NCBI GenBank assembly: GCA_021613535.1
Contig: CP075493.1
Span: forward strand, 8,184,001 to 8,248,000
Origin: Adineta vaga
Lineage: Eukaryota; Rotifera
Direction: 5' to 3'
DNA: 64,000 nt
The notes beneath the pieces were generated by a model. The model was given only the letters and a program-made list of their open reading frames with translations. It made no database searches and was not told where the DNA came from. Made by a program: the position numbers and the translations under genes. Below, in pieces: positions 35,150 to 48,301 of this stretch (its first letter is position 1; the number at the start of each line of letters is the position of its first letter).

Positions 35150-38100
35150 ATGATGCATGCAAATAAAAAACTTTCATTACCAATGTACGGTGCTGATTTA
35201 TCATTTCGACAAAGTGTCGCAAAAATTCCATCCGAACGAACTGTTCAGGTTTGTTCTCTTTCATATGATAGTTATTAGAAATTCATTGCAGTAATATACT
35301 TCCTTTCTTTTCTTGTCATCTAAATAAATTCGATATGTTATAAAATATCTTCTTACATTTTCTAAATCGAACCAACAGATTGAAATTCTATTCGTTCTTA
35401 CACTTATATTCGGCACCTGAGGATATATAGACAAGTATAATGTAAATATTTAAAGAAAGAGAATGAATTTCCGTTTGTCCTTTTTTATTGTTTAAAAAAG
35501 AAAGGAACTAAAATCAAATTTTACCGTTTTTCTTTCACATAATGTCAATTCAATACGCGAAAGAAGAGAGAAAAGAAACAACTGCTCATTCATTTAACCC
35601 AAAACTGTAACTTGCTGTTTTCTTTTATTCTTTCTTCTTTATTTCCTCTGATTGACACCACCACCACCATCGGAGATGATTGCCAACTTTCATTGAGTAT
35701 AGGGAACTATATGGTTAATCATCGAAGTTGGGACACATACATACACACACGCACTCATATATACATATTGAAGAAAGAGAGTAAGGAAAGGAAAGAAAAG
35801 AGAAATGAGGGTGAAATCAAGTTGCCCGAATGAGTATACATACGTACATATACACATACATATATATATATACATAGACATATTCTTTCATCCGTTGTCC
35901 ATACAACTACGTTGAAAGGTACAGATTCTGTTCTCTCCTTTTTTTTTCTACTTCACTTTTTCCTCTATCATAGAGGTCAGATATGCTTCTTGTCCGGCTT
36001 CAAAAGTTCAATTTAAAAAAAGAAACGACCCTACTTTTTTAATGAAAGTTATTTTCATCACACTCCTTCTCTTTTCTTTCAAAGTGTCAAATCGGAAATG
36101 AAATTTCATACTTCTTTTTTTTTCTTCTTCTTCTTAATAGGATTTAACTATTATTAACACATATCTTAAACATTTGGAAGCATTATCAACACTTCGAGAA
36201 TCACATATTCGTCAATTGTGTAAAACAATTCGTCATGAAATCTATGATACCCATCATGTTCTATTCAGGTTTGTCCATAGAATAATTATTCTTCCTACAA
36301 TATTTATATTGATCCTTTTTATTTATTGAGTGACAACATTCTTTTAAGTTTGTTATATCTACTTGATAGTGACATGACATAGATCCATAGATACATATCT
36401 ATCTCTCTATCTATCTATTCATCATCATCATTTTATATTTACATAGCTAGTATTCTTTCTTGGTTAACGATCACGGTCAACTATCGATGTATCTTTCTTC
36501 GATAAAAGATATTCCAGTCGATATAGAGAATGACCTGTTGCGTCAGAAAGATGAAAATCATTTACTACTTAGTTTGCATTTTTATTTATATAATATGAAG
36601 CTAGATGAGAAGTGTCATTGTATTCTTCCGATGTATGCTTGCATGTTTGAAGAATGAACAGAGGACATGAGAGTATATGTAAATATATATCAGAATAGGA
36701 CAATACAGAGATCATATTGATGTTTAGTAGGAAGAAAAATTTTCTTTTTTTATTTTAGTCGTGGTGACTTGAATACTTGTTGGTATATACTTTTATCGGG
36801 CTCTGTCTTTATCGAGTCTACAATGTATTTACCAAGAGCCAGGTAATTCTAATTCTCTAAATTTTCATACGAATATATGATTTTTTTTAGTTTTGGTAAA
36901 CGAACTCCGGCTAATCCCTATCGACTCAATGAATGTGTTATCTTAGAACCTTCTGAATTACTTGTTGTGAGTGATAAGTTCTTTTTTTTCTTCCTAACAA
37001 AGAATCTTATTCTCTCTCTTCTTCAAAGATTGATTATCCGTCTATTGAAACAAAAGAATCAATAATACGAATTGAACAACAAGATCAAGATCAATCTATT
37101 ATTGATGATGAAGATCAACTTCAAACGATGACATTAAATCGAAAGAAAAGTTCACGTACTCGACAAGTAATCGAATCATTACTTTCTTGAGAATATATTT
37201 GTATTTCTTTATTTCAAGCGTTCTATAACTATAACCAATTCGACTGATATTCATGCATCTATGATACGTAGTTCACATTCACGTGCAAGTGATACATCGA
37301 GTGCTTATTCAGGCTCAGATATCATGCAATCATCGACAAATGGTGATGATTGTTTAATGATAAATAATGAAACTGATGATGAATCAGAAGGATCATCCGA
37401 AGTAACGACATAGAAATTCATTTTCTTTCTTTTATAACAACATATAAATCATTTTTCTTAGCATTCATTTCCAATTCGTGATCATATCCGAGAAGTATTA
37501 ATGAAAGAAGCAAATGAAAGAACTGATGATGATATAGAAACTATCTTAGAATTTCTTCATCATTTTCCAGTAAGTGTCTTTTTCTTTTTGAATAACTCTA
37601 AAAAATCGAAACTTGCAATTGGTTCTCTTCATAAGGCATTTGCTGATTTAACCCTACATGTTCGTCGGGAATTATGTAAAGTACTTGTCTATGCTCAAGT
37701 TGAAAAATCACAAACTGTAGTAATGAATGATGGAGAACGTTATGATTCTTGGTCAGTTATTATCAATGGAATTATTGATGATGAAACAATTACTGGTGAA
37801 TCAATACGAACATTAACTGTTGGACAAAGTTTCGGATGTGGTCCAACATTAGATCAATATTGTCACAAAGGTATTATGAAAACACGTGTGGATGATTGTC
37901 AATTTGTTGTCGTGGCACAAAATGATTATTATGCAATATTGAATCAAGTACGAATTGAATCCATTGTGTTTTTTTGAGAGAGAGAGAGAGAAGAAAGAAA
38001 TTTAATGGTTATGTTTTAGGGTGAAAAAGATGTTCGAAAAATTGAAGAAAACGGAAAAGTTGTGATGTTGAAAGAAAGACGTGTTGATGATGATGAGCAG

Positions 38101-41100
38101 AAAATTTCTCGAGAAATTGTTATAAAGGTAAAGACAAGTTTTTTTTTAATCGAATGGATATTATGAACTTGAAAATGAATCTTATTTTAGGCAACAATTG
38201 AAAAATTACTCGATTTACTTGTTGATGAACGTCAAATATTTGATGATTCGAATTTTGTCGAAGATTTTCTTCTCACCTATCGAACATTTATAAACGATCC
38301 AACTATAATCTCAACTAAATTACTTGAATGCTTTCAAAAAAATACGAATTTAACATCATGTGAACATATCGCACGTGTGATATTATCATGGGTTAATAAT
38401 CATTATAATGATTTTGAATCTAATGCAAAATTAAATGAATTTTTAGAAAAAATTCACGATGAATTTCAATATCATGATGGAGAAGTAATTGATTCGAAAG
38501 TTTTCTTTTTTCCAATAAATTTCTAATGGACAATCTTTTCTTCTTTAGTGTATGAAATCATGGAAATATTTACTTAATTTAGCTTGTTTTACACGAGCTA
38601 GTATACGAACGATAACGATAACACGTTCAACACGTGATGATGTATTAAATTTTAATATACTTGGTGGAAGTGATACATTGACCAATAATGGAATATTTGT
38701 ATCGAAAGTTGAACGACATTCCAAAGCTTATGAAGCTGGTTTACGTCGAGGTGATCAAGTAAGTTACTAGAATATATTCATTTACAGAAATTGATTTGTC
38801 AAATGTCTGTAATATTCCTTATAATTCTCTTTCGTAGATTCTCAATGTTAATGGTCAATCATTTGATTATTTAACTCATGCTCGTGCATTGGAAATTCTT
38901 CGCGGTTCAACCCATTTATCATTAACAGTTAAAAATAATCTGATGGGTAAGAAAAATAAAGAATGTCTGTTTCTTTATGCTAGAAATATTTATTTTGATA
39001 AAAATTCAAAAAATGGAAGAACAAATCTCTAATTTTTAGGTTTCAATGAAATAATCAATCCAGAAAAATCACCTGTCCGAAAAAAACGTCATGATCTATC
39101 ATTATATGAACAAGAAATTCGAAATAAACTAAATGGTTCATCGCCAATACGTTCTCATTCCACTACAACATCACCTATTTTACCAATGAGTCCAACTGAA
39201 ACCTATCAACATCAAGCGCGTTCACCATTAACAACGATCACGACTCCAACGAAAAATATTCCAACAAATTCCGAAAAAACAAAACCACGTCCATTAACAA
39301 AACGTATGGGGTTAAAACGTGCTGTTATGCAAAAATTAAAAATTACAAAAAATAACAGGTAATCATGTTTTTATGGTTAATCTCGTTGAGGAATGTCGAG
39401 AATTTTTCCATCGATGATACCAAGTATATAGACCACATGAGGAATTGATTGTTAACATAATCCAAACAACTAATGAATTAATATCAAAATTCGTTCCGAG
39501 TAAACCTAAGTAAATCGAAATCATACTTGATTACTAAACTGTCGACTACAAATAAAGCTTATCTGATAGATTTCGACTTACCACTATACATCACTATTAA
39601 CATTAAGTTAACAAATGTCCAGATTATATATTGTTCCCAATATCGAGCAATACATAGAATTTGTGCAACAACACTTAATCCATTTGTAATTGCATCAAGT
39701 ACATGTGGTATAAATTTCTCTTCAAATAAATATGTTGATGTTAATAATTTTGAAAACATTGGAATTTCATGAAAGAACATAAATATTAATATACAACTAA
39801 TGAATAGAATTAACATCCATCCCGAGAATTTTAATGATTTCACTCGAGTTGTTGATTGTTTATCTAATTCTTTTGACCATATATATATTCCAATAAATTG
39901 CATTGGTAAAAAAAAGAATACAAACAATTGAGCATCACCTGCGTAACCATAAGCAAATGCAAAAGTTCCATAAAAAATCGCACCTAATATTCCCCAGAAA
40001 TACGAGGACATTTTTCCATGTATAACTAATAAAACGTTTAGAACATTTGTAAATGCAGATATTCCCGATAAAGATAACAAAATTCGACGCCATAATACTA
40101 CATTATCATCGGAATCGTTTATCCATTTAAATATAGAACGTTTACGATAGGGAAAGATAATTGAATTGAAATCCTTTAAGAAGAACAAGACGTGATTTTC
40201 ATGCATAGAAATGAAGTTTTTTTATTTTCTTACTAATAATGAGAAAACAACATTAAATGTTGCATAGAAAATAAGAATAAGAATTTGCCAGTTTTTAAAT
40301 GATTTCAAATCCGGTAGAATTGATTGAAAAACAAATTTGAATTGTTGAATATAACATTGAATGAAAGAAGAGAATTTTTTTGATGAATTTTGGTTCTTAG
40401 TTATATGACTTTCAAGACATTCCTCATCACTATGTTCAGATGAATTTGTTGTCGGTGTCGTTGCCGTTGTCGCTGTTGTTGGAACTGGATTGGTAAGAGG
40501 TTCGTTAGCGCTTGCATCAGTTAATTCCAAAGTAATTGTACTCATCTCCGTCGATATCGACGGTCGAATAAGCTTGAATAGGCAATAATGGTAAATATCA
40601 TTGAATGTAAAATATGAGAAAAAAATAAACCAAAGTATGCTCTAGATTGTATCTCAATCTGAATAAAAAACAAGTCGAAGCAATTTTTTTCTGCCAGCTT
40701 TTTTTATTTTTTTGCTGTTCTGCTTATTTTGTGCACTCTGGTAAACCTTAGAATAGTATAGACGAGACTGTCATGTGTTAGAAAAAGCAAAATTATTGGT
40801 TGGAATGTAAGAGAGAATGCTATGTAAACAAAAAAGGAAATCATATGGCTGTAGATTATGATTCATAACAGAAAAAGGAAAAGACTTCTTCTTTGGGAAA
40901 AACTCGAGTTCTATCGGAGTATGTATGAGTTTAAATCAAAACCACAAACCTGGATGATTGTATCGAATAAAAAAAGATTGAGTACAAAATGTTTGATTTT
41001 AACGGTTAAAAATAACATCACATGCTTATCATCAGATGATTGAAAAACAATACATAAGAACGAAATCTATAAGCTTTTTAAATCGAGCAGAACTGAAATT

Positions 41101-44100
41101 AATTCAATATTTTGTTTTCTTATTTCTAGTGAATTTGATATCATTGGAACGGATAGTGTTCTCGATTCCAGTGTTTCATCGATATCAAATTCAAATAAAA
41201 GTCTTAATCGAAGTTCAAGTAATCCTGATTTATCATCCTCATCAATTAGTAATAAATCAATTACATCATCAACTTCAACATTCAGTGGAGCTATAAATGA
41301 TGAAGATAATCTTACATTTGTTGTTAAAGTTTATCGTAGTGATCAATCATTCAAATACTTTCCTGTACTTAAGGTACGATCTTAAACAATAAAAAAGGAA
41401 AATTTCATACTAAAATATGAATTCTTTTAGAGTACAACATCACAACAATTGGTTATGTTAGCAATAACTGAATTTAGTATTGTTGATCAAAGCAGGTAAT
41501 ATTTTTGTTTTACAATAATTATTGAGAATAGATTACTAATCGATAAAAATTAGTTCTCTCGTTTACCTTTGTTCAAATTCATTTCAATTTTTTATAGTTA
41601 TGCACCCTCTTCTATAGAATTTGATCGATTGCGGTAAGAAGTGACGGTAACGGGATACAAGGGATTGATTGATATATAATCTAATTACTTAGTTTATTAT
41701 TTAAAATAAATAAATATATATATATATATATATGTACTTACTTCGATAGATAAGCATTCTATTGTAATTGAGAGCTAGAGAGAGAGAGTTCAATCGAAAA
41801 CTAATAACATCCAGATTACTTCGTCTATCTATAAGACAATAGATATAAATTTTATTGTCAATTATTGAAATTTGTTTTTAGGTATTATTCCTTATGTGAA
41901 GTATCAGTAGAAAACAATGTAATAAAACAAAAGCGTTTACCGGATCATATTGATAATTTACCCGAACGTTTATCAATTAATGCACGTTATTATTTAAAAA
42001 ATAATCATTCAACAGAAACACTTGTACCAGATCATTTATCAAATGAATTCATGCGTGAAGCACGTATTCATTTTTTACAATTAGATTCCTTAGAAATTTG
42101 TGCACAATTAACTTTACGAGATTTTGCGATCTTTAAATCCATTCTACCAACTGAATATATTGATCATGTATTTAAATTAAAAACATCGTATGGTATACCA
42201 CATTTAGAAAAATTTCTTCGTTTACCAAATCAAGAAATGTATTGGACAATAACGGAAATTACACGTGAAACGAATCTAATTCAAAGATCGAAAATCGTCA
42301 AACATTTTATTAAAATCGCAAGTAAGAAATATGATAGAATACGAAAGATTAAAGAGATATATCATTTGATATTTATCTTTTAGAATGTTGTAAAGATATG
42401 AAAAATTTCAATTCCATGTTTGCAATTATTAGTGGATTAGATCATAAAACTGTACAACGATTACAGGCTACTTGGGAACGTGTACCAGATAAATATAAGA
42501 AATTATTCGAAGTATGACATCTTTAACAAATCGAACAATTTGAAATTATTTCGTTACTAGGAATTAAAATCTTTACTTGATATCTCTCGAAATATGTCTG
42601 TCTATCGAAATTTATTAAAAAATGAATTCATTGTACCACCGATTGTAAGTTTTTTGTTTTTATTTGATGAACTATTGGTAGATCTTAATGTTATCTATAT
42701 AGATTCCGATGTTTCCGGTATGTATGAAAGATTTAACTTTCATTCATTTGGGCAATCAAACACAAGATAATGATTTGGTATGATTGAAAAAGATTTATCA
42801 ACTCGAGTTTAACAAGATGAATTGTTTTAGATCAATTTCGAAAAATTACGAATGATTGCCAAAGAAATTCGATGTATTGTCAATATGTCGTCATCACCTT
42901 ATGTAATAAAGAGAATAATTTTGATTGATATAAAAAAACTTGTTTATTTATTTTTCGAAGGATATCTCGAATATGTTTGATTCACCTACATCACATTCTC
43001 AAATATTTGCTGGTTTTGGTCATCAATCAACAGTAGATTCGTATGGAACAATACGAAGGTATCAAACAGGCATACGTTTATCAGTTGCTGCGAATGCAAA
43101 ACGAATCTACGATGAAGTAAAATGAAAATATTCTTGTTCTTGTTGGTTTCTTTTTAATGAAAACTCGATTCTTCTCTTTCAGGCATTAATGATTAAAAAA
43201 GTGAAAACATACTTAAATAATGCTGAAATCATTGAAGATGAAGATCGTTTACTTGAACTAGCCAATCAATGTGAACCTGGTAAGTAATCATCTTTATCTC
43301 GAAGGATTTATTTAAACTTCCTAAACTTCATAGTTCGATTTTTTTTCTTTCGGAAAACTAATTTGTGAGACATATAAGCTATTAAACTTTTCTATTATCA
43401 TTTTGCACTATGATTTTTCTAGTTTTTCATTTTTTTGAGCATACAAATCAAAAATTAATTGACTTCGGTGAGAAAAGAAACGACTTTTGATTAGAATATT
43501 GAGATCAGCATGGGTTTGGTTTTGTCTCTTGTTGATATATGCATGATCAAACTTATTTATTTCATTCGAGAAGGCTATTTATCAACATCAATGAGAAGAT
43601 TATCGTTAGTTGGATATGATATTCATATGAAAAGTGAAGGAACGGCGAATATTGCATTATCACGTGCACGAATTCATTCGACACCAACAAGTTTTATTTC
43701 TTTGAAAAATGTTCTTCTACAAAACGGTATTCGTTTGAAAATCAAAGGGAAAAAGCTCTAAGTCCTTCTTTATTTCTAAACATCGGTTGGTGATTTTATT
43801 TTGCTACTGCTGCTGTTGCTTTTTGCTAGTCATTGATTTTGAATCATTTATCTAGTTGCTTAATAGTTTAGTTTACGATTCTTTTCTTTCAATTTAGTAA
43901 GTACACTTAAACGTCGTCCATCTCCATCAACATCCAGTCTATCTTCAAATTCTTCTTGTGATCGTCGTGGAGGTTCAATTCAATTAACAAAATTTGGTAC
44001 GTAGTTTTATTCTTCTCGATAGCGAATAATCTTTCTTCTATTTAGAAAGTTATTCAGGTAAACAATAATCTAGATTTTGTTGTTCTATTGTCTTATGATT

Positions 44101-45027
44101 TGATATTTGTTAATTTTATATATCTGTACACAAAAGAATAGTAGTAAGAACTATGTTCCCTTATATTCTAGGTACACAATCTCCAGATGCAGTGAATAAA
44201 TTACTTCGATTATCAGATAGTAATCATCAAACTAAATCTCGAGCACCACAAAAAACGACGCCTGTTCTTCGAAGTGCATCACCATTAATTAGTAATTCAG
44301 TGACTTTAACAGGATTAACATCAACTAGTGAATTAACACATCGTCGTTATTATCATCAAGTAACAAAAATGCGTGATGCTAATAAATTAACAAGTGAAAG
44401 TTCAAGTTTGAATTTAAAACCAACATCATCAGTACTATACGTTCGAGCACATCATAGTAAATAGTTTTGATTTTGTGAGAGAGAAAAAAAATTGGATTTT
44501 ATTTCTGTTTAGAAATAGATAATTCAGTAACTAATGAAATCTTAAAAAATGGTCATTCCGATGACAATATTCTTAAATCAACAGAAATATGTATGTAGAA
44601 ATAACTTTTGTTTTTTTCTTTTCTTTGTGCAGAAAATAATTATTCATCGTAGTTATTGATAGTGATAAATCAACGCGTAGTGTAGTTGGTGATGGTTATT
44701 CATCGATTAAAAGTCGTAATCGATCTGTATTACCACAAGTGAATTCAGGTAAATATTGAAAAATCTATTTCAGTCTGTCGTTTGGAAACTAAGACTGATG
44801 TTATTCTGATTCTAGAAGTTAGTCCTGCTGCTGATAATGATGATCATCGATCAATACTCACACATAGTTGGATGCAACGTTCAAAATCTCATACTGAAGT
44901 AATTCTTGATCGAGGTTCGTCTTAAATCATATCCGAAATAAAACAAATTATAATTGTTTTTGTTTTCATATTTGTAGAAGAATCAACTGTTGATTATGAT
45001 GATCAAGAGCAAGTAACAGCTGTTTAA
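35150..45027 (+). CDS. Rap guanine nucleotide exchange factor, PDZ-GEF (RapGEF2/6) type, 1463 aa
   Basis: 29 exons sum to 4392 nt: 35150-35248, 36141-36268, 36759-36842, 36891-36966, 37029-37166, 37219-37401, 37462-37569, 37636-37947, 38020-38127, 38191-38484, 38549-38758, 38838-38946, 39040-39358, 41130-41373, 41431-41495, 41882-42321, 42384-42511, 42561-42644, 42703-42777, 42831-42902, 42961-43116, 43183-43279, 43571-43726, 43898-43996, 44172-44456, 44513-44590, 44653-44748, 44816-44914, 44978-45027. Domains: degenerate cNMP fold (~34-130), second cNMP-like domain (~265-376, [20 protein letters not shown]), REM (~413-510, [16 protein letters not shown]), PDZ (~535-613, [27 protein letters not shown]), RA (~740-850), CDC25 catalytic domain (~890-1120, [19 protein letters not shown]), Ser/Thr-rich tail ending VTAV. 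The cNMP folds lack the cAMP phosphate-binding arginine, as known for PDZ-GEFs. It activates Rap GTPases at membranes and junctions. Intron 13 harbours an antisense gene. Confidence 0.95.
39363..40545 (-). CDS. PnuC-family transporter (nicotinamide riboside/mononucleotide type), nested in RapGEF intron 13, 348 aa
   Basis: Exons 40234-40545, 39582-40173, 39363-39505 (1047 nt), two GT-AG introns. A polar Thr/Ser/Asn N-tail (~1-75) is followed by about seven or eight hydrophobic helices. The PnuC signatures are visible: [17 protein letters not shown] followed by [20 protein letters not shown] (family: LY..A...GYAD..LQ..F...IYGW..W), and later [20 protein letters not shown], then [20 protein letters not shown] and, after the last intron, [22 protein letters not shown]. 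Bacterial PnuC proteins (~220-240 aa) import nicotinamide riboside for NAD synthesis by facilitated diffusion. The bacterial family plus a eukaryotic N-extension and spliceosomal introns suggest old horizontal acquisition, an inference. It lies wholly inside a RapGEF intron, antisense; its TGA (39363-39365) overlaps the RapGEF donor. Confidence 0.85.
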
Positions 45028-45815
45028 ATCGATATAGCTACTCGAATGTTTAAATCATTGGTCCGGTGCATTTTTATTTTTGTTGTTTTAAACAGTGAAA
45101 TGTACTCGTCTAACAATTACAAATTCATTAACAATGTTGTTCGTTTGTGTGTGCGTGTTTTACATTGTTCTGTATTTGGTTTGGTGTTTTTTGTTTCCTT
45201 GTTTTCTTTTATATTTTGCTACTGGTTCTGTTTCTTTCTTGTATTGCTCAATAGTTTGTTTACACTAATGATCTGATGTAACTGTGTTTTGAATATTGTA
45301 GTGATTTAACATGCTAGAACTTGATCATTGGATGTATCACTATCATCATCATTGGTCAATAATTGTCAGATGAATTGCAAAAAAATGTTCTTTTCATATC
45401 TTGTTGTATAGCTCGAAAGAACAAAGAAACTAGATTCCACTGTGTTATTCTACGAGTTGAAAAGACTAATATATATATATATATATGTATAAAATCGACA
45501 TATATCATTGTGAATTTGTCTTTTTCTCCTTCTGTTTATGAATTTCTTATTCTTTCTGTGTTATATCTTCGCTTGTTTTCTTTTTCTATGCAGCGCAGCG
45601 TTTCGCATATGTTTTTATATATTTGTTAACTTAGTTTTTTTGTTATTCGAAATCGTATGCAAAATAAAATAACAAGAAATCAAAAGAAAAGAAACCCGAC
45701 TATTTCAATAAGCAACGAGAAAAAAAACTAGATGAGAACAGATCACATCTGCTTTTGCATACTTATATAAATGATCTGACTGTTGCATGCATCTTTCATA
45801 TTGATTGAAACCAAC
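45028..45815. other. RapGEF 3' UTR and NPC2 upstream region
   Basis: About 790 bp. An AATAAAATAA signal near 45663-45671 could end the RapGEF transcript. ORFs at 45046-45629 are hydrophobic AT-rich artefacts, with an (AT)n run at about 45469-45487. The NPC2 TATA-like box is listed separately. Confidence 0.5.
45764..45770 (+). promoter_or_regulatory. TATA-like element of NPC2
   Basis: TATATAA about 46 bp before the NPC2 start codon. Consensus match only. Confidence 0.4.
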
Positions 45816-46329
45816 ATGTTTTCATTGTTTTTCGTCGGTTTGTTATTTTGTTCATTGAGTTTCGTATGGAGTGCAACTCCATACAAAGACTGTGGATCAG
45901 ATCTTGCCACTATTCAAGCATTTGAAGTCACTGATTGTACAGCAGCTCCATGCAAATTGATCAAAGGCCACACATATTCAATGAATTTAACACTTCAAGC
46001 AAAAGCTCCATCGAAAACTGCTTCTGTTTCTATACATGGTATAAAGTTTCTCTCTTAATTCATCATTTATTTCGTATTTTCTATCTCGTATTTTCATAGG
46101 TATTATTGGTGGTATTCCAGTTCCATTTCCAATTCCTGAAACTGATGCATGTAAAATGGGTATTAAATGTCCAGTTGCTCAAGGTGATGTCAATGTTGCA
46201 ACATTTTCGATTCCAGTTTTACAATCCTATCCATCTCTTTCACTCTATGTGAAAATAGAAGTAGTTGCTGATGATGCAAAAAAAGATTTTACATGTTTAC
46301 AATTTCCAGCAACGATCGTAGGAGGATAG
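45816..46329 (+). CDS. NPC2: NPC2-like secreted sterol-binding (ML domain) protein, 150 aa
   Basis: Exons 45816-46038 and 46100-46329 (453 nt). Signal peptide 1-19 (SLFFVGLLFCSLSFVWSA), then an ML/MD-2 domain. Six cysteines sit at the family positions: YKDCGS, VTDCTAAPCKL, DACKMGIKCPV, DFTCLQFP. Typical motifs are GHTYSMNLTLQAKAPSK, HGIIGGIPVPFPIPE and SYPSLSLYVKIEVVADD. Length equals typical NPC2 (~150 aa). It should bind sterols in the late endosome/lysosome lumen and hand them to NPC1. An N-x-T site (NLT) is present. The gene has an AATAAA signal at 46409-46414. Confidence 0.94.
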
Positions 46330-46669
46330 AAAATAGTTCAATCATATTTATAAATTAAAATATATCAATTTGAATGTCTTATCATGAGACTTTTATTTTC
46401 TTATATAAAATAAAATATTCTTATGAATAACGTTTACTAGGAATAGATTTTAATCAATTATAAGTGTATTTGTTCTCCTTATACTTTCAATTAATTGAAA
46501 GTCAAATAGTAGAACAAAAATCAAACACAGCTGTACCTTCTCACACTGTCCTATCGCATATTCGACGCGCATACAATTATACAAAATACGAATCCATTGA
46601 ATCAATAAGAAAAATTCAAATCTTTTCGAGATATTTTATTTTTATTCTTCTTTCAACACACACAATCGT
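46330..46669. other. Short spacer between convergent genes
   Basis: 340 bp holding the NPC2 3' UTR and polyadenylation signal (46409-46414). The plus ORF at 46464-46679 is antisense to the 3' end of the next gene and is not called. Confidence 0.55.
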
Positions 46670-47293
46670 TTACATATAAAGAGTACAAACTCTATCAGTA
46701 TATAACATTCCAATACATGCATCATTCGATGAACATAAACCACTACATGCTGTTGTACTTTTTAACGAAAATGTATTTAATACACCAGCATACATACTTT
46801 GTTCACGAAACCGAAATGCTTGCATATCTGATCGTTGAAAGCCTGTTGAACATTTATGTATCACACGTTGTTGAATTGGACGTGTACATACTGTAAAAGC
46901 ATCGACAATCGGTGCAGGTGTCGTTGGTGGTGGACATAAATATGGTATAATACATAGAACAGTTCCGAGTAAATCTGTTAGAACACTGAGTAAATCGCCA
47001 AGTGCATTTGTACTTGCAACTATTTTAGTTCTAGTGCCAGATGAATACCAGAAATTTCCATTACAATTTCCAGATTTAAATGTACTGTTGAGTACAGAAA
47101 TATCACTGAATAATGATGTTGTTCCATTAGTTAAATTGACAAGAATCATTCCATGATCTAAACAAAATTGATTAGCAGCATTGGCCGTTCTTGTTCCACT
47201 ACAATCAACATAAAATTTCTGTGGTAGAGAACAATCTGTTTTTACTAGCGAGAAATGTCCAATAAGACAAAGAAAAACTATGAGCCATACCAT
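46670..47293 (-). CDS. Secreted lectin-like/PAN-like protein, paralogue A, 207 aa
   Basis: Intronless ORF from ATG 47293 to TAA at 46670. Signal peptide ~1-20 (MVWLIVFLCLIGHFSLVKTD). The N-terminal ~75 residues (CSLPQKFYVDCSGTRT, FCLDHGMILVNLTN, LNSTFKSGNCNGNFWYSSGT) have the look of a shortened C-type lectin fold: paired Cys, a G-M-x-L-V-N-L turn and a late W. A hydrophobic Leu-rich stretch follows (DLLSVLTDLLGTVLCIIPYL), then PPPTTPAP. The C-terminal domain (RVIHKCSTGFQRSD; CSGLCSSNDACIGMLYTDRV; CTLYM) resembles a PAN/apple-type module with C-x3-C and C-x-G-x-x-Y. Paralogue B at 48302-48964 has the same layout. I do not recognise a named family; an extracellular carbohydrate- or protein-binding role is a guess. 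Confidence 0.78.
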   Translation of the reverse strand: MVWLIVFLCLIGHFSLVKTDCSLPQKFYVDCSGTRTANAANQFCLDHGMILVNLTNGTTSLFSDISVLNSTFKSGNCNGNFWYSSGTRTKIVASTNALGDLLSVLTDLLGTVLCIIPYLCPPPTTPAPIVDAFTVCTRPIQQRVIHKCSTGFQRSDMQAFRFREQSMYAGVLNTFSLKSTTACSGLCSSNDACIGMLYTDRVCTLYM

Positions 47294-47342
47294 TGTTTCG
47301 AATAAGAAAAATATTCTGATATACAATTTTAATTTTATGTAA

Positions 47343-47352
47343 TATATTTATA
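47343..47352 (-). promoter_or_regulatory. TATA-like element of paralogue A
   Basis: TATAAATATA on the minus strand about 50 bp upstream of ATG 47293. Consensus match only. Confidence 0.35.
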
Positions 47353-48301
47353 AATCATTCTCTACTGAAAAAAAAACAAGACATGACATTAATATTCTTT
47401 TCTATTCTATGAATTCTATTTCGAGGCATATTAATTGATTGCTCATCGTAAGAGAAATTCATTTCCGATAGGTATATGACAGGTAAGCTTTTCCTTTATT
47501 TAAATCATCTGTTGAGAACAAAAATATCATGATTACGTGTTAACTTTCTTGTTAGGAACATCCTTCATATAAACAATCAATATCTATAATAATATAGAAT
47601 AATTTACGTCACATGATATGATAGTTTTTGACTGAATATATCGCACAAAATAATGTTTGTATTAAATATCGAGAAGTTTGCGATATGGCTATTTATGATA
47701 TCTAAAACTCATCTAAAGTTTTATAAATTTACAATTTCTGAGATTGATTTAACGGTAGTGTAAACGTCGGACATTGTGGCTTCATTGAAATTCATGATTT
47801 TTCTTTTGAAAAGGAAGCAAAAGAACAATTTTTAGGTAATAAGAAAATTAATATGATGTTGGAAAAGTTCATTTTATGAGTGCACAATATGACTTGATAT
47901 CTTCAATTGTGATTTGTTAAGAAAGTTTCGCAATAGATTCTAGAAAAATATCTTTCTACAACGCATTTAGTGATTGATATTGTGTTTCAACGTTTTTGAT
48001 TGTTCTACGATATGACTTTGACACAGATTACAAGCACAGATCGAATTAAATATTACGCACGAATACGATCAATAGAGACATAAAATTTCTTCATGAAACT
48101 ATGATGACAACATAAAGATACTTGTGAAAGATGATAGAGAATTCCTTTTATTTATTTATTAGAAATACAATGATTTTTGAAAATAATTTATTGAAATTAA
48201 TAATGATTAAAATATTACATGAATCTTTGATCAAAAGTCATTTGTCTTGATAAAATATTTCAGATTTTTGTATTTTGAATAAATGGTATATAATACGATT
48301 G
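47353..48301. other. Intergenic between the tandem paralogues
   Basis: About 950 bp, very AT-rich, no ORF of note. It contains the promoter of paralogue A and the 3' end of paralogue B. Confidence 0.55.

Noticed and set aside
36460-36657. 65-residue ORF inside RapGEF intron 2
   Set aside because: Lies within an intron, random composition, no independent start context.
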